NCBI RefSeq assembly: GCF_030294945.1
Contig: NZ_AP018448.1
Coordinates: 4,216,001-4,280,000, forward strand
Length of the DNA: 64,000 nt
DNA from: Streptomyces graminofaciens
GTDB taxonomy: Bacteria > Actinomycetota > Actinomycetes > Streptomycetales > Streptomycetaceae
Direction of reading: 5' to 3'
The notes below the pieces were generated by a model. That model worked only from the letters and a program-made list of their open reading frames with translations. It did no database searches and was not told the DNA's origin. A program made the position numbers and the translations under genes. How positions within the stretch are numbered: position 1 is the stretch's first letter; every line of letters starts with the position of its first letter. Positions 34,666 through 44,128 of the stretch are shown here, one piece after another.

Positions 34666-35325
34666 CTAACCGGTGGCTCCGTACGATTCCGGATCTCGCC
34701 AGCGGTCGAACGGCCGGTCGAGCGTGTACTTGCCGTCCTCCCCCAGAACGAGCATCCGCATCTCCGCGTTCCCCGGGTTCGACAGCGACTCGAACTCCGC
34801 GACCGTCCAGTGGAACCAGCGCATGCAGAACAGCCGCATGGCGAGGCCGTGGGTGACCAGGAGGACGTTGGGCGGGTGGTCGGGGTCCTCGAAGCTGCGG
34901 AACAGGCTCTCCAGGAAGCCGCCGACCCGGTCGTACACATCGGCGCCGGACTCCCCCTGGGCGAAGCGGTAGAAGAAGTGCCCGTAGGCGTCCCGGTAGT
35001 TCTTCTGGAGCCCCACGTCGTCGCGGTCCTGCCAGTTGCCCCAGTCCTGCTCGCGCAGCCGGGGTTCCTCGCGCACGCGCACCAGTTCGGGGTCCAGATG
35101 GAAGGCCCGGAACGTCTCGTGCGTACGGCGGTACGGGGAGACGTACGCGCTGATCCGCTCGCGCCCGAAGACCTCGCGAAGGCGTTTGCCGGTCTCCTCC
35201 GCCTGCTGCCAGCCCTGCTCGGTGAGCGCCAAGGCGTGGTCGGGCTCGCGTTCGTACACGGTGTCATCAACATTGCCCGTTGACTCCCCGTGTCGGACAA
35301 GGACGATGCGCCGTGGTCGTGCCAT
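34666..35325 (-). CDS. Histidine phosphatase (phosphoglycerate-mutase-like) family protein
   Basis: A 219-residue branch-1 histidine phosphatase. The phosphohistidine motif LVRHGESTGN is at ~9-18. Further elements are YVSPYRRTHETFRAF, an acidic RLREQDWGNWQ and the second histidine in LLVTHGLAMRLF (~162). It probably hydrolyses a small phosphorylated metabolite; the substrate is unknown. It is first of a two-gene unit with the ADP-ribosylglycohydrolase. Confidence 0.94.
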   Translation of the reverse strand: MARPRRIVLVRHGESTGNVDDTVYEREPDHALALTEQGWQQAEETGKRLREVFGRERISAYVSPYRRTHETFRAFHLDPELVRVREEPRLREQDWGNWQDRDDVGLQKNYRDAYGHFFYRFAQGESGADVYDRVGGFLESLFRSFEDPDHPPNVLLVTHGLAMRLFCMRWFHWTVAEFESLSNPGNAEMRMLVLGEDGKYTLDRPFDRWRDPESYGATG

Positions 35326-35529
35326 GCCGAAACCCTAAACGGCGGGACGCCCTATCGGGCACTCGTACGGGATTCATAAGGCACAGGTCACACAGGTCCG
35401 CCTCCGAGAGGCACCTCGGATCAGCGCATCCGCTTTTCAAACCCACACCCCGACGGCCCGACAAGTGTTAGTTTGAATCCCCAACCCACCTTGAATTCCC
35501 AACCCACCCCTCGCCGAGGCCGGACGCCG

Positions 35530-36135
35530 TCAGACCGTCCAGCTCGGCTCCAGCTCCACGATGTCGCCGGCCATGGCGGCCACGTCCGCCTCGATCTGGG
35601 CGCGCAGCGCGAGACGTTCCACGCGTTCCGCCCGGTACTTGCCGTGTTCGGCGGCGGATTGCCACATCGAGAGGATCACGAACTCGAAGCCCGGAGCCTC
35701 GCCGAACAGGCCCCGCAGCATGCCGGGCGAGCCGGCCATGGCGGGGTTCCAGACCTTCTCCTGCATCAGCGCGAAGTGCTCGGCCCGCTCCTCGTGGACG
35801 CGGGCGTGCGCCACGCGCACCAGATCGGCGTCCGTGAAGCGCGGCTCGAAGCCGGTCTTCACATCGAAACGGTGATCGAACAGCTTGACCTGCATGTCCT
35901 TGTACGTGCCGGACTGAGAGGCGGCGAGCCGGTCGTGGGAGCGCGCCATGAAGGAGTCGTAAAAGGCCCGGCTCTCCCAGAAGGAGAAGGTGTGTGCCAC
36001 GCCGGGGCGCGCCCGGCTCCAGCCCCCACCCTGCCCTCGGAAACCCGGCTCCCCCAGAAGCCCCGCCCACTTTCGCTGCCCCCGCTCGAAACCGCGGCGG
36101 TCGACCACGGTGCAGCGAATCCACTTGACCAGCAC
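35530..36135 (-). CDS. YdbC/DUF4937-like dimeric alpha-beta barrel protein
   Basis: A protein of about 201 residues. GTG 36135 gives VLVKWIRCTV, where the similarity-like region begins; the ribosome site is weak. Sequence landmarks are HTFSFWESRAFYDSFMARSHD, YKDMQVKLFDHRFDVKTGFE, EKVWNPAMAGSPGMLRGLFGE and FVILSMWQSAAEHGKYRAERV. Two ferredoxin-like halves are plausible, as in DUF4937/ABM-type proteins. No catalytic residues can be assigned and the role is unknown. It is divergent from the TerD-type gene. Confidence 0.82.
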   Translation of the reverse strand: MLVKWIRCTVVDRRGFERGQRKWAGLLGEPGFRGQGGGWSRARPGVAHTFSFWESRAFYDSFMARSHDRLAASQSGTYKDMQVKLFDHRFDVKTGFEPRFTDADLVRVAHARVHEERAEHFALMQEKVWNPAMAGSPGMLRGLFGEAPGFEFVILSMWQSAAEHGKYRAERVERLALRAQIEADVAAMAGDIVELEPSWTV

Positions 36136-36289
36136 CGCGCCATGGTAAGGCCCCGGGGCGTGGCCTCGGTCACGCTCCGGCGGGTTGTACCCGGGCAGGC
36201 GCCCCCGCGCGCGTGCGAGGATGGACAACTGGCCTGGACTGCATGGCAGTTCGGTCCGCACGCCCAGGACATCGGGGAGGAGAGATCTG

Positions 36290-36823
36290 GTGAACGGCCT
36301 CAACAAGGGCATCCGCAAGGTCGAGGTGGCGGTGAAGTGGGACCCCAGCCCGGCAGGGCAGCCCGCCACGGACCTCGACATCATCGCGGCGACCTACCCT
36401 GCCGGCGACACGAGCGGAAAGCCCGCGTACGTCGTGCACTTCGACAGCCGCTCGCCCGACGGCACGATCACGCTGAACCGCGACAGCAAGACCGGCCAGG
36501 GTTTTGGCTGGGACGAGGTCATGACGGTGGAGCTGAACCGCCTCGACAGCCGCTACGGGCGCGTGGTGATCGGTGTCGCCATACAGCAGCGCACCGGCGC
36601 GAAGACCTTCGCCAACGTCCAGAAGGCGGGGGTGCGCATCCGGGAGGACTACACCGTCCTCACGGAGGACGACTTCGCCTCCGTCCTCGGGTCGACGGCC
36701 GCGACCGTGGGCGAGTTCGTACGCGACGACTCCGGCGAGTGGACCTTCCACCCCGGCATCCACGGCTACGACGAGGACCCGACAGCCTTCGTCCGTGTGA
36801 TGGGCACCCCCCGCACGTCCTGA
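36290..36823 (+). CDS. TerD-family protein
   Basis: A 177-residue TerD domain protein (tellurite-resistance/stress family, Ca2+-binding). GTG 36290 follows GGGGAGGAGA. Typical segments are KGIRKVEVAVKWDPSP, DLDIIAATYPA, KPAYVVHFDSRSPDGTITLN, GQGFGWDEVMTVELNRL and GRVVIGVAIQQR. The acidic clusters fit the calcium sites of the family. It stands alone between divergent and convergent neighbours, so it is not part of a complete ter operon. Confidence 0.92.
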   Translation: MNGLNKGIRKVEVAVKWDPSPAGQPATDLDIIAATYPAGDTSGKPAYVVHFDSRSPDGTITLNRDSKTGQGFGWDEVMTVELNRLDSRYGRVVIGVAIQQRTGAKTFANVQKAGVRIREDYTVLTEDDFASVLGSTAATVGEFVRDDSGEWTFHPGIHGYDEDPTAFVRVMGTPRTS

Positions 36824-36866
36824 CCCGCGCACCGGCCCGCGCATCCGCAGGTCACTCAGCAACGCC

Positions 36867-36901
36867 GAAGGGCGGCACAGCCGTTGGCCGTGCCGCCCTT
36901 C
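36867..36901. terminator. Bidirectional terminator between the TerD gene and nrdJ
   Basis: A perfect 12-bp stem GAAGGGCGGCAC/GTGCCGCCCTTC (36867-36878 with 36890-36901) lies between two convergent stop codons. Confidence 0.92.
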
Positions 36902-36923
36902 AGTTCATCATCGACTCAGGGTG

Positions 36924-39815
36924 TCAGCTGCACCCGCTCGTCGAACCGCAGCCCTCGCAGATGTAGCAGGAACCGGCCCGCTGCATCTTCGTGCCGCAGG
37001 AGAAGCAGAGCGGGGCGTCCGCCTGGATGCCCAGCTGCATCTCCACCAGCTCGGCGCTGGTGTGAGCCTGCTTCGGGGCGGGCTTGGCACCCTCCTCGTC
37101 GGCCTTCGGAGCGGCGACGGCCTTGAGGGACTGGCGCGGCGCCGACTGGGCGAGGCCCTCGACGTCCACCTCCTCCTCGATCGGCTCGTACGAACCCGTC
37201 TCCAGGTGACGCTGGCGCTCCTCGGCGGAGTGGATGCCGAGCGCGGAACGCGTCTCGAAGGGCAGGAAGTCCAGTGCCAGGCGGCGGAAGATGTAGTCGA
37301 CGATCGACGCCGCCATCCGCACGTCCGGGTCGTCCGTCATACCGGCCGGCTCGAAGCGCATGTTGGTGAACTTCGAGACGTACGTCTCCAGCGGCACGCC
37401 GTACTGCAGACCCACCGAGACGGCGATCGAGAAGGCGTCCATCATGCCCGCGAGGGTCGAACCCTGCTTGGACATCTTCAGGAAGACCTCGCCCAGGCCG
37501 TCGTCCGGGTAGGAGTTGGCGATCATGTAGCCCTCGGCGCCGCCGACGGTGAAGGACGTCGTGATGCCGGGACGGCCCTTCGGGAGGCGCTTGCGGACCG
37601 GGCGGTACTCGACGACCTTCTCGACCGTGGCCCGGATCGTCTCCTCGGCCTTCTCGGTGATCTCGGCCTTCTCCGAGTCCTTGGTCTTGGCGGAGAGCGG
37701 CTGGCCGACCTTGCAGTTGTCGCGGTAGATCGCGAGCGCCTTGACGCCCAGCTTCCAGGCCTCGAAGTAGATCTCCTCGACCTCCTCGACGGTCGCCGTC
37801 TCCGGCATGTTGACCGTCTTGGAGATGGCGCCCGAGATCCACGGCTGGATCGCGGCCATCATGCGGACGTGGCCCATCGGGGAGATGGCGCGCTCGCCCA
37901 TGGCGCAGTCGAAGACCTCGTAGTGCTCCTGCTTGAGGCTCGGCGCGTCGATCACATTGCCGTTCTCGGCGATGTGGGCGACGATCGCCTCGATCTGCTC
38001 CTCCTGGTAGCCCAGGCGGCGCAGGGCCTGCGGGACCGTGCCGTTGACGATCTGCATCGAGCCGCCGCCGACCAGCTTCTTGAACTTGACCAGCGCCAGG
38101 TCCGGCTCGACACCGGTGGTGTCGCAGGACATGGCCAGGCCGATGGTGCCGGTCGGGGCGAGCACGGAGGCCTGCGAGTTGCGGAAGCCGTTCTTCTCGC
38201 CGAGGCGGAGCACGTCCTGCCAGGCCTCGGTGGCGGCGGCCCACACCGGGGTGTCCAGGTCGTCCATGCGAACGGCCGTGCCGTTGGCGTCGGAGTGCTG
38301 CTTCATGACGCGGTTGTGGGCGTCGGCGTTGCGGGCGTAGCCGTCGTACGGACCGACGACCGCGGCCAGCTCGGAGGAACGCTTGTACGCCGTACCGGTC
38401 ATCAGGGAGGTGATGGCGCCGGCGAGGGCACGGCCGCCCTCGGAGTCGTACGCGTGGCCGGTCGCCATCAGCAGGGCGCCGAGGTTGGCGTAGCCGATGC
38501 CGAGCTGACGGAAGGCGCGGGTGTTCTCGCCGATCTTCTGGGTCGGGAAGTCCGCGAAGCAGATGGAGATGTCCATCGCGGTGATGACCAGCTCGACGAC
38601 CTTGGCGAAGCGCTCGACCTCGAAGGACTGGTTGCCCTTGCTGTCGTCCTTCAGGAACTTCATCAGGTTCAGCGAGGCGAGGTTGCAGGACGTGTTGTCC
38701 AGGTGCATGTACTCGCTGCACGGGTTCGACGCGGTGATACGGCCGGACTCGGGGCAGGTGTGCCAGTTGTTGATCACACCGTCGTACTGGATGCCCGGGT
38801 CGGCACAGGCCCACGCGGCCTCGGCGAGCTTGCGGAACAGCGCCTTGGCGTCGACCTTCTCGATGATCTCGCCGGTCATACGGGCGCGGAGGCCGAACTC
38901 GGTGCCGTTCTCGACGGCCGTCATGAACTCGTCGTTCACGCGGACGCTGTTGTTGGCGTTCTGGTACTGGACGGACGTGATGTCGTCGCCGCCCAGGTCC
39001 ATGTCGAAGCCCGCGTCGCGCAGGGCGCGGATCTTCTCCTCTTCCTTCACCTTGGTGGCGATGAAGTCCTCGACGTCCGGGTGGTCCACGTCCAGGACGA
39101 CCATCTTGGCGGCGCGGCGGGTGGCACCGCCCGACTTGATCGTTCCCGCGGAGGCGTCGGCGCCGCGCATGAAGGAGACCGGGCCGGAGGCGTTGCCGCC
39201 AGAGGAGAGCAGCTCCTTGGAGGAGCGGATGCGGGAGAGGTTCAGGCCGGCTCCGGAGCCGCCCTTGAAGATCATGCCCTCTTCCTTGTACCAGTCGAGG
39301 ATCGACTCCATGGAGTCGTCGACGGCCAGGATGAAGCAGGCGGAGACCTGCTGGGGCTGGGGGGTGCCCACGTTGAACCAGACGGGGCTGTTGAAGCTGA
39401 AGATCTGGTGCAGGAGGGCGTACGCCAGTTCGTGCTCGAAGATCTCGGCGTCGGCGGGCGAGGAGAAGTACTTGTGGTCCTCGCCGGCCTTCCGATACGT
39501 CTTCACGATGCGGTCGATGAGCTGCCTCAGGCTCACCTCGCGCTGCGGAGTGCCGACGGCACCGCGGAAGTACTTGCTGGTGACGATGTTGACCGCGTTC
39601 ACCGACCAGAACTCGGGGAACTCGACGCCGCGCTGCTCGAAGTTGACCGAGCCGTCGCGCCAGTTGGTCATGACGACGTCACGACGCGCCCATTCCACCT
39701 CGTCGTACGGGTGCACTCCGGGGGTGGTGTGGATGCGCTCGATACGCAGGCCCTTGCTCGCCTTCGTGGCCTTGGCGCGGGAACTCCGTGCCGGACCGCT
39801 CGCCGTCTCTGTCAT
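36924..39815 (-). CDS. nrdJ: Adenosylcobalamin-dependent (class II) ribonucleotide reductase
   Basis: A 963-residue class II reductase, which makes deoxyribonucleotides using coenzyme B12 and so works with or without oxygen. ATG 39815 follows GGGAGG at 6 nt. Landmarks are FKGGSGAGLNLSRIRSSKE, NASGPVSFMRG, the active-site NPCSEYMHLDNTSCNLASLN, PTGTIGLAMSCDTTGVEPD and a Cys-rich zinc-type tail (CFSCGTKMQ, CYICEGCG) that serves thioredoxin reduction. It is downstream of nrdR in the same direction (162-bp gap), matching the nrdRJ arrangement known from Streptomyces. It is repressed by NrdR through the boxes at 40647-40691. Confidence 0.98.
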   Translation of the reverse strand: MTETASGPARSSRAKATKASKGLRIERIHTTPGVHPYDEVEWARRDVVMTNWRDGSVNFEQRGVEFPEFWSVNAVNIVTSKYFRGAVGTPQREVSLRQLIDRIVKTYRKAGEDHKYFSSPADAEIFEHELAYALLHQIFSFNSPVWFNVGTPQPQQVSACFILAVDDSMESILDWYKEEGMIFKGGSGAGLNLSRIRSSKELLSSGGNASGPVSFMRGADASAGTIKSGGATRRAAKMVVLDVDHPDVEDFIATKVKEEEKIRALRDAGFDMDLGGDDITSVQYQNANNSVRVNDEFMTAVENGTEFGLRARMTGEIIEKVDAKALFRKLAEAAWACADPGIQYDGVINNWHTCPESGRITASNPCSEYMHLDNTSCNLASLNLMKFLKDDSKGNQSFEVERFAKVVELVITAMDISICFADFPTQKIGENTRAFRQLGIGYANLGALLMATGHAYDSEGGRALAGAITSLMTGTAYKRSSELAAVVGPYDGYARNADAHNRVMKQHSDANGTAVRMDDLDTPVWAAATEAWQDVLRLGEKNGFRNSQASVLAPTGTIGLAMSCDTTGVEPDLALVKFKKLVGGGSMQIVNGTVPQALRRLGYQEEQIEAIVAHIAENGNVIDAPSLKQEHYEVFDCAMGERAISPMGHVRMMAAIQPWISGAISKTVNMPETATVEEVEEIYFEAWKLGVKALAIYRDNCKVGQPLSAKTKDSEKAEITEKAEETIRATVEKVVEYRPVRKRLPKGRPGITTSFTVGGAEGYMIANSYPDDGLGEVFLKMSKQGSTLAGMMDAFSIAVSVGLQYGVPLETYVSKFTNMRFEPAGMTDDPDVRMAASIVDYIFRRLALDFLPFETRSALGIHSAEERQRHLETGSYEPIEEEVDVEGLAQSAPRQSLKAVAAPKADEEGAKPAPKQAHTSAELVEMQLGIQADAPLCFSCGTKMQRAGSCYICEGCGSTSGCS

Positions 39816-39977
39816 GCCGCCTCCCTGTACCGGGCTGAAACGCCCTGAAGTGCCACTTTGTTCCTGTGGCACGGTGTTCTGTCCTGTGCCGCGGCCCGGC
39901 TCGCACAGCCGTCCGCGACGGGTCTTGATCGCCGCCGCTCATCCGGTCCGGATGTTCCCGACCGGGCGGCCCGCCGG

Positions 39978-40538
39978 TCAGTCGGCGGCGCTGGCGGGCA
40001 CGGGGACCTGGGCAGTCCCTCCGGACCCGCGGTCGCTTTCCGGGCGCCCCGCGACCGCGTCCTCGCAGTCACTGTCCCCCGCGGGGCGCTTCTCCTGCTC
40101 TTCCCTGAGTTCCGCGATGGCGGCCTCGAAGTCCTCCAGCGAGTCGAAGGCCCGGTAGACCGAGGCGAACCGCAAGTAGGCGACGAGGTCGAGCTCCTGC
40201 AACGGGCCGAGTATGGCCAGCCCCACGTCATGGGTGGTCAGTTCGGCGCTTCCGGTCGCGCGCACCGCCTCCTCGACCCGCTGGCCGAGCTGGGCGAGCG
40301 CGTCCTCGGTCACAGGCCGTCCCTGACATGCCTTGCGCACGCCGTTGATGACCTTGGTGCGGCTGAAGGGCTCGGTGACGCCGGACCGCTTGATCACCAT
40401 CAGTGAGCACGTCTCCACCGTCGTGAAACGACGGGAGCAGTCCGGACACTGGCGGCGCCTGCGGATCGACGTGCCGTCGTCCGTCGTACGACTGTCGACG
40501 ACGCGGCTGTCGGGGTGCCTGCAGAAGGGACAGTGCAT
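39978..40538 (-). CDS. nrdR: NrdR transcriptional repressor of ribonucleotide reductase genes
   Basis: A 186-residue repressor. The zinc ribbon has CPFC (3-6) and CPDC (31-34), and an ATP-cone domain follows (~48-138, [20 protein letters not shown]). The C-terminal ~35 residues are charged and not conserved. ATG 40538 is set by the zinc-ribbon start and GGAGG upstream. It senses ATP/dATP and represses RNR genes when dATP is plentiful. Two boxes 109-153 bp upstream indicate autorepression of nrdRJ. Confidence 0.98.
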   Translation of the reverse strand: MHCPFCRHPDSRVVDSRTTDDGTSIRRRRQCPDCSRRFTTVETCSLMVIKRSGVTEPFSRTKVINGVRKACQGRPVTEDALAQLGQRVEEAVRATGSAELTTHDVGLAILGPLQELDLVAYLRFASVYRAFDSLEDFEAAIAELREEQEKRPAGDSDCEDAVAGRPESDRGSGGTAQVPVPASAAD

Positions 40539-40646
40539 AACTCCAACCCTCCTCACAGCACGACTCAATAGCCCCGCAAGACCTCTTGGGCCCCGCGAAG
40601 CAGCCCCAAGCATAGGCGATGCCCCTGGGCTCGAAGACCGGGGGGA

Positions 40647-40691
40647 CCACAACTTCTGGGCTGCTGCCGAAATCCAACCACTAGATGTGGG
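40647..40691 (-). promoter_or_regulatory. Paired NrdR boxes upstream of nrdR-nrdJ
   Basis: In the 538-bp nrdR-lexA interval (40539-41076, otherwise without genes) two related 14-mers lie on the minus strand. CCCAGAAGTTGTGG (40647-40660) and CCCACATCTAGTGG (40678-40691) are identical at 10 of 14 positions and exactly 31 bp apart, about three helical turns. Spacing of that size is the hallmark of NrdR-box pairs. Confidence 0.8.
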
Positions 40692-41001
40692 GCTTGGCTC
40701 GTAAATCCACCCACGCCACGCATGTCGCGTACGAATGGGCGGGTGGCGCGCGCCCGTACCGTCACGGGGCGGACGGGGATACCGTGGGCGCCATACGGAC
40801 GGGGGGTCGGTGCCCGGTTGACGGGGCACCGGGTGGCAGACTGTGCCGCGCGGCGACAGCGGCCCACAAGGCCCCGCCCCGGCGGTGAAGAGTACAGCAA
40901 TGAGCGCCTTTGTCCGTCAGGCCCATAGCCGGGCAAAATCCGAGCCCGTCGGCCATACACCTGGTCTCCAGATCACGTCAGGTAATCCACACTTTTTCAC
41001 T

Positions 41002-41015
41002 CGAACGTGTGTTTG
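41002..41015. promoter_or_regulatory. LexA SOS box
   Basis: CGAACGTGTGTTTG fits the Gram-positive/actinobacterial SOS consensus CGAAC-N4-GTTYG. It lies 62 bp upstream of the lexA start, so lexA should repress itself. Confidence 0.85.
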
Positions 41016-41076
41016 GCGCAACCTTTCGAAAGCAACTACCGTTGTGCTGCACGGGAGACCATCGAGAGGGGCCGAC

Positions 41077-41850
41077 GTGACCACCACCGCAGACAGTGCC
41101 ACCATCACTGCCCAGGACCGCTCCCAGCGACTCGAGCCGGTGCACGCGATGAACGAAGCCACGAACCATGAGGGGCCCAAGCGCTCCCTGCCCGGCCGAC
41201 CTCCAGGCATCCGGGCGGACAGCTCCGGGCTGACCGACCGGCAGCGCCGCGTCATCGAGGTCATCCGGGACTCCGTGCAGCGAAGGGGGTACCCGCCGTC
41301 GATGCGGGAGATCGGCCAGGCGGTCGGCCTGTCCAGCACATCCTCCGTGGCACACCAACTGATGGCGCTGGAGCGCAAGGGCTTCCTGCGCCGCGACCCG
41401 CACCGCCCGCGTGCGTACGAGGTCCGGGGCTCCGACCAGGCGTCGGCGCAGCCCACGGACACCGCGGGCAAGCCGGCCGCGTCGTATGTGCCGCTCGTCG
41501 GCCGGATCGCGGCCGGTGGCCCGATCCTCGCCGAGGAATCGGTCGAGGACGTGTTCCCGCTGCCTAGGCAGCTGGTCGGTGACGGTGAGCTGTTCGTGCT
41601 GAAGGTCGTCGGCGACTCGATGATCGAGGCCGCGATCTGTGACGGCGACTGGGTGACGGTCCGCCGCCAGCCCGTCGCGGAGAACGGCGACATCGTGGCC
41701 GCCATGCTGGACGGCGAGGCCACGGTCAAGCGCTTCAAGCGCGAGGACGGCCATGTGTGGCTGCTGCCGCACAACGCCGCCTACGAGCCGATCCCTGGCG
41801 ACGACGCGACCATCCTCGGCAAGGTGGTGGCCGTACTGCGTCGCATCTGA
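41077..41850 (+). CDS. lexA: LexA SOS repressor/autoprotease
   Basis: A 257-residue LexA. GTG 41077 follows GAGAGGGG. The actinobacterial N-terminal extension (~40 residues) precedes the winged helix-turn-helix ([40 protein letters not shown]). The self-cleavage site is Ala-Gly in VGRIAAGGP. The catalytic Ser is in [11 protein letters not shown] and the Lys in [11 protein letters not shown]. It is autoregulated through the SOS box at 41002. A later ATG at 41149 is possible but would remove only the extension. Confidence 0.98.
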   Translation: MTTTADSATITAQDRSQRLEPVHAMNEATNHEGPKRSLPGRPPGIRADSSGLTDRQRRVIEVIRDSVQRRGYPPSMREIGQAVGLSSTSSVAHQLMALERKGFLRRDPHRPRAYEVRGSDQASAQPTDTAGKPAASYVPLVGRIAAGGPILAEESVEDVFPLPRQLVGDGELFVLKVVGDSMIEAAICDGDWVTVRRQPVAENGDIVAAMLDGEATVKRFKREDGHVWLLPHNAAYEPIPGDDATILGKVVAVLRRI

Positions 41851-41940
41851 CGTCGCCGCGGCGCGCGGGGCACACCAGCCCCGCCCCTGATCCGGGCCCC
41901 GGAACCTACTGCGCCGGTTCCGGGGCCCTGGGCTGTCCGT

Positions 41941-41981
41941 CGTCTGTGGGCCCTTCCCTGCCGGGGACGGGCCCACAGACG
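41941..41981. terminator. Bidirectional terminator between lexA and the DinG-like gene
   Basis: A perfect 13-bp stem CGTCTGTGGGCCC (41941-41953) pairs with 41969-41981, two bases before the convergent stop codon at 41984. Confidence 0.9.
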
Positions 41982-41983
41982 TT

Positions 41984-43984
41984 TCACGCCTCTTCCGTCT
42001 CCTTGGCCATCTTGTCGATCGCGGCCAGAGATCTACGGACCTGGTTGGGGTCCGTCGTGTACCAGAAGTCCGGCAGTGACGCCTTCAGATAGCTGCCGTA
42101 CCGGGCGGTCGCGAGCCGCTGGTCAAGTACGGCGACCACACCGCGGTCGCCCTGCGCGCGTACGAGGCGGCCGGCGCCCTGGGCCATCAGCAGGGCCGCG
42201 TGGGTGGCCGCGACGGCCATGAAGCCGTTGCCTCCGGCGTCCTCCACGGCCTTCTGGCGGGCGCTCATGACCGGGTCGTCGGGGCGCGGGAACGGGATCT
42301 TGTCCATGACGACGAGCTGGCAGCTCGGGCCGGGGACGTCGACGCCCTGCCAGAGGGAGAGCGTGCCGAAGAGACAGGTCTTCGGGTCGGCCGCGAAGGC
42401 CTTGATCAGCTCGCCGAGCGTCTCCTCGCCCTGGAGGAGGATCGGGAACTCGGGGATACGGACGCGCAGCTCCTCCGCAGCGAGCTGGGCGGCCCGCATC
42501 GACGAGAACAGACCGAGCGTGCGGCCGCCGGCCGCCTGGATCAGTTCCGTGAGCTCGTCGAGCATGTCCGTCCGGTCGCCGTCCCGCGCGGGACGCGACA
42601 GATGCCTGGCGACGTAGAGGATGCCCTGCTTCGGATAGTCGAAGGGTGAGCCCACGTCGACGCCCTTCCACTGCGGAAGGTCGTCGCCCTCGGTGCCCTC
42701 GGGGGCCAGCCCCAGGGACGCCCCCACGCCGTTGAAGTCGCCGCCGAGCTTGAGCGTCGCCGAGGTCAGGGTGACCGAGCGGTCGGCGAAGAGCTTCTCC
42801 CTGAGGAGGCCGGACACCGACATGGGTGCGACGCGCAGGGAGGCGCCGCTGTGTCGATATGCGGCTCCGGCGCGGGGCTCGTGCCGTTCGTACCAGACGA
42901 CGTCCCACTCGGAGCCGTGCGTGATCCGCTCCGCCACGTCGTGCACGCTCTCCACTGAGGCCAGGGCCTGCTTGCGGACCGCGTCCTCGTCCTGGACGGA
43001 CTTGTCGCGGGTACTGCCGAGGGCCGTGATCACCGTGCGGGCCGCGTCGCGCAGCGCCATGAGGGCGTAAGCGAGGTCCTCCGGGATCTCTTCCAGGCGG
43101 CCCGGGAGCGCCAGCTCCATGAGCCGCTCGAAGCCTTCGGCGGCGGTGAGGAGCTGGTCGGCGGCCTTCTCGTTCACCAGCTTGGCCGCCCGCTTCACCG
43201 CGCGGTTGACCTGGCCGGGGGTGAGCTCGCCGGTCGCCACGTTGGTCACCCGGGAGACCAGTTCGTGGGCCTCGTCGACGATCAGCACCTCGTGCTGCGG
43301 GAGCACCGGGGCGCCCTCGATGGCGTCGATCGCGAGCAGCGCGTGGTTGGTGACGACGACCTCGGCGAGCTTGGCCTTCTCACGGGCCATCTCGGCGAAG
43401 CACTCGGCGCCGTACGCGCATTTGGACGCGCCCAGGCACTCCCTGGACGACACGGAGACCTGGGACCAGGCGCGGTCGGACACGCCCGGGGTGAGGTCGT
43501 CCCTGTCGCCGTTCTCGGTCTCCTGTGACCAGTCGCGCAGCCGGATCAGGTCCTGGCCCAGCTTGCTGGTGGGCGCGGCGGCCTCGAACTGGTCGAAGAG
43601 GCCCTCCTCCTCGTCCTGCGGCATGCCCTCGTGCAGGCGGTGCAGGCACAGGTAGTTCGACCGGCCCTTGAGCATCGCGAACTCGGGGCGGCGGCGCAGC
43701 AGCGGGTGCAGTGCGTCGACCGTCCTCGGCAGGTCCCGCTCCACCAGCTGGCGCTGCAGGGCGAGGGTGGCCGTCGCCACCACGACCCGCTCTCCCTGGG
43801 CGAGGGCGGGCACCAGGTAGCCCAGCGACTTTCCGGTGCCAGTGCCCGCCTGGACCAGCAGATGGGAGCCGTCGTCGATCGCCTCCGCGACGGCTTCGGC
43901 CATGGTCACCTGGCCGGGGCGCTCCATGCCGCCGACGGCGGTGACGGCAGCGTGCAGGAGTTCGTGGAGTGAGGGCTTCGTCAT
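41984..43984 (-). CDS. DinG/XPD-like ATP-dependent DNA helicase
   Basis: A 666-residue superfamily 2 5'-3' helicase. Walker A VQAGTGTGKSLGYLVPAL is at ~44-61, VVVTNHALLAIDAIEG precedes the DEAH box (VLIVDEAHELV), and motif VI-like GAGRLVRAQGDRGVVAVLDQR is at ~610-630. Cysteines for an iron-sulfur cluster are present: one in SNYLCLHRL, then ECLGASKCAYGAECFAE. DinG family proteins resolve R-loops, D-loops and G-quadruplexes. The neighbouring lexA suggests a DNA-damage role, but I see no SOS box directly at this gene's start. Confidence 0.95.
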   Translation of the reverse strand: MTKPSLHELLHAAVTAVGGMERPGQVTMAEAVAEAIDDGSHLLVQAGTGTGKSLGYLVPALAQGERVVVATATLALQRQLVERDLPRTVDALHPLLRRRPEFAMLKGRSNYLCLHRLHEGMPQDEEEGLFDQFEAAAPTSKLGQDLIRLRDWSQETENGDRDDLTPGVSDRAWSQVSVSSRECLGASKCAYGAECFAEMAREKAKLAEVVVTNHALLAIDAIEGAPVLPQHEVLIVDEAHELVSRVTNVATGELTPGQVNRAVKRAAKLVNEKAADQLLTAAEGFERLMELALPGRLEEIPEDLAYALMALRDAARTVITALGSTRDKSVQDEDAVRKQALASVESVHDVAERITHGSEWDVVWYERHEPRAGAAYRHSGASLRVAPMSVSGLLREKLFADRSVTLTSATLKLGGDFNGVGASLGLAPEGTEGDDLPQWKGVDVGSPFDYPKQGILYVARHLSRPARDGDRTDMLDELTELIQAAGGRTLGLFSSMRAAQLAAEELRVRIPEFPILLQGEETLGELIKAFAADPKTCLFGTLSLWQGVDVPGPSCQLVVMDKIPFPRPDDPVMSARQKAVEDAGGNGFMAVAATHAALLMAQGAGRLVRAQGDRGVVAVLDQRLATARYGSYLKASLPDFWYTTDPNQVRRSLAAIDKMAKETEEA

Positions 43985-44128
43985 AGCGCGACCACCCTAC
44001 GGGGCGGCACTGACAAACGGGTGATCACGGTGGAGGCAGGGGACGGGATCAAGACCCGGTTCTCCTTGGCGGGGGCGAGGGGACGACGGCGCTGCGGCAG
44101 GTCCGCTTCGGCTCTGCGTCCGTCGGCT

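Noticed and set aside
36921..39848. Long plus-strand frame opposite nrdJ
   Set aside because: It is Val/Leu/Gly/Asp/His shadow sequence typical of the antisense of a GC-rich gene; nrdJ is unambiguous.
36924..40538. Cobalamin riboswitch for nrdJ
   Set aside because: A B12 riboswitch is known for the class I nrdAB genes in Streptomyces; the 162-bp nrdR-nrdJ gap and the nrdR leader show no recognisable B12-box to me, and NrdR boxes explain the control.
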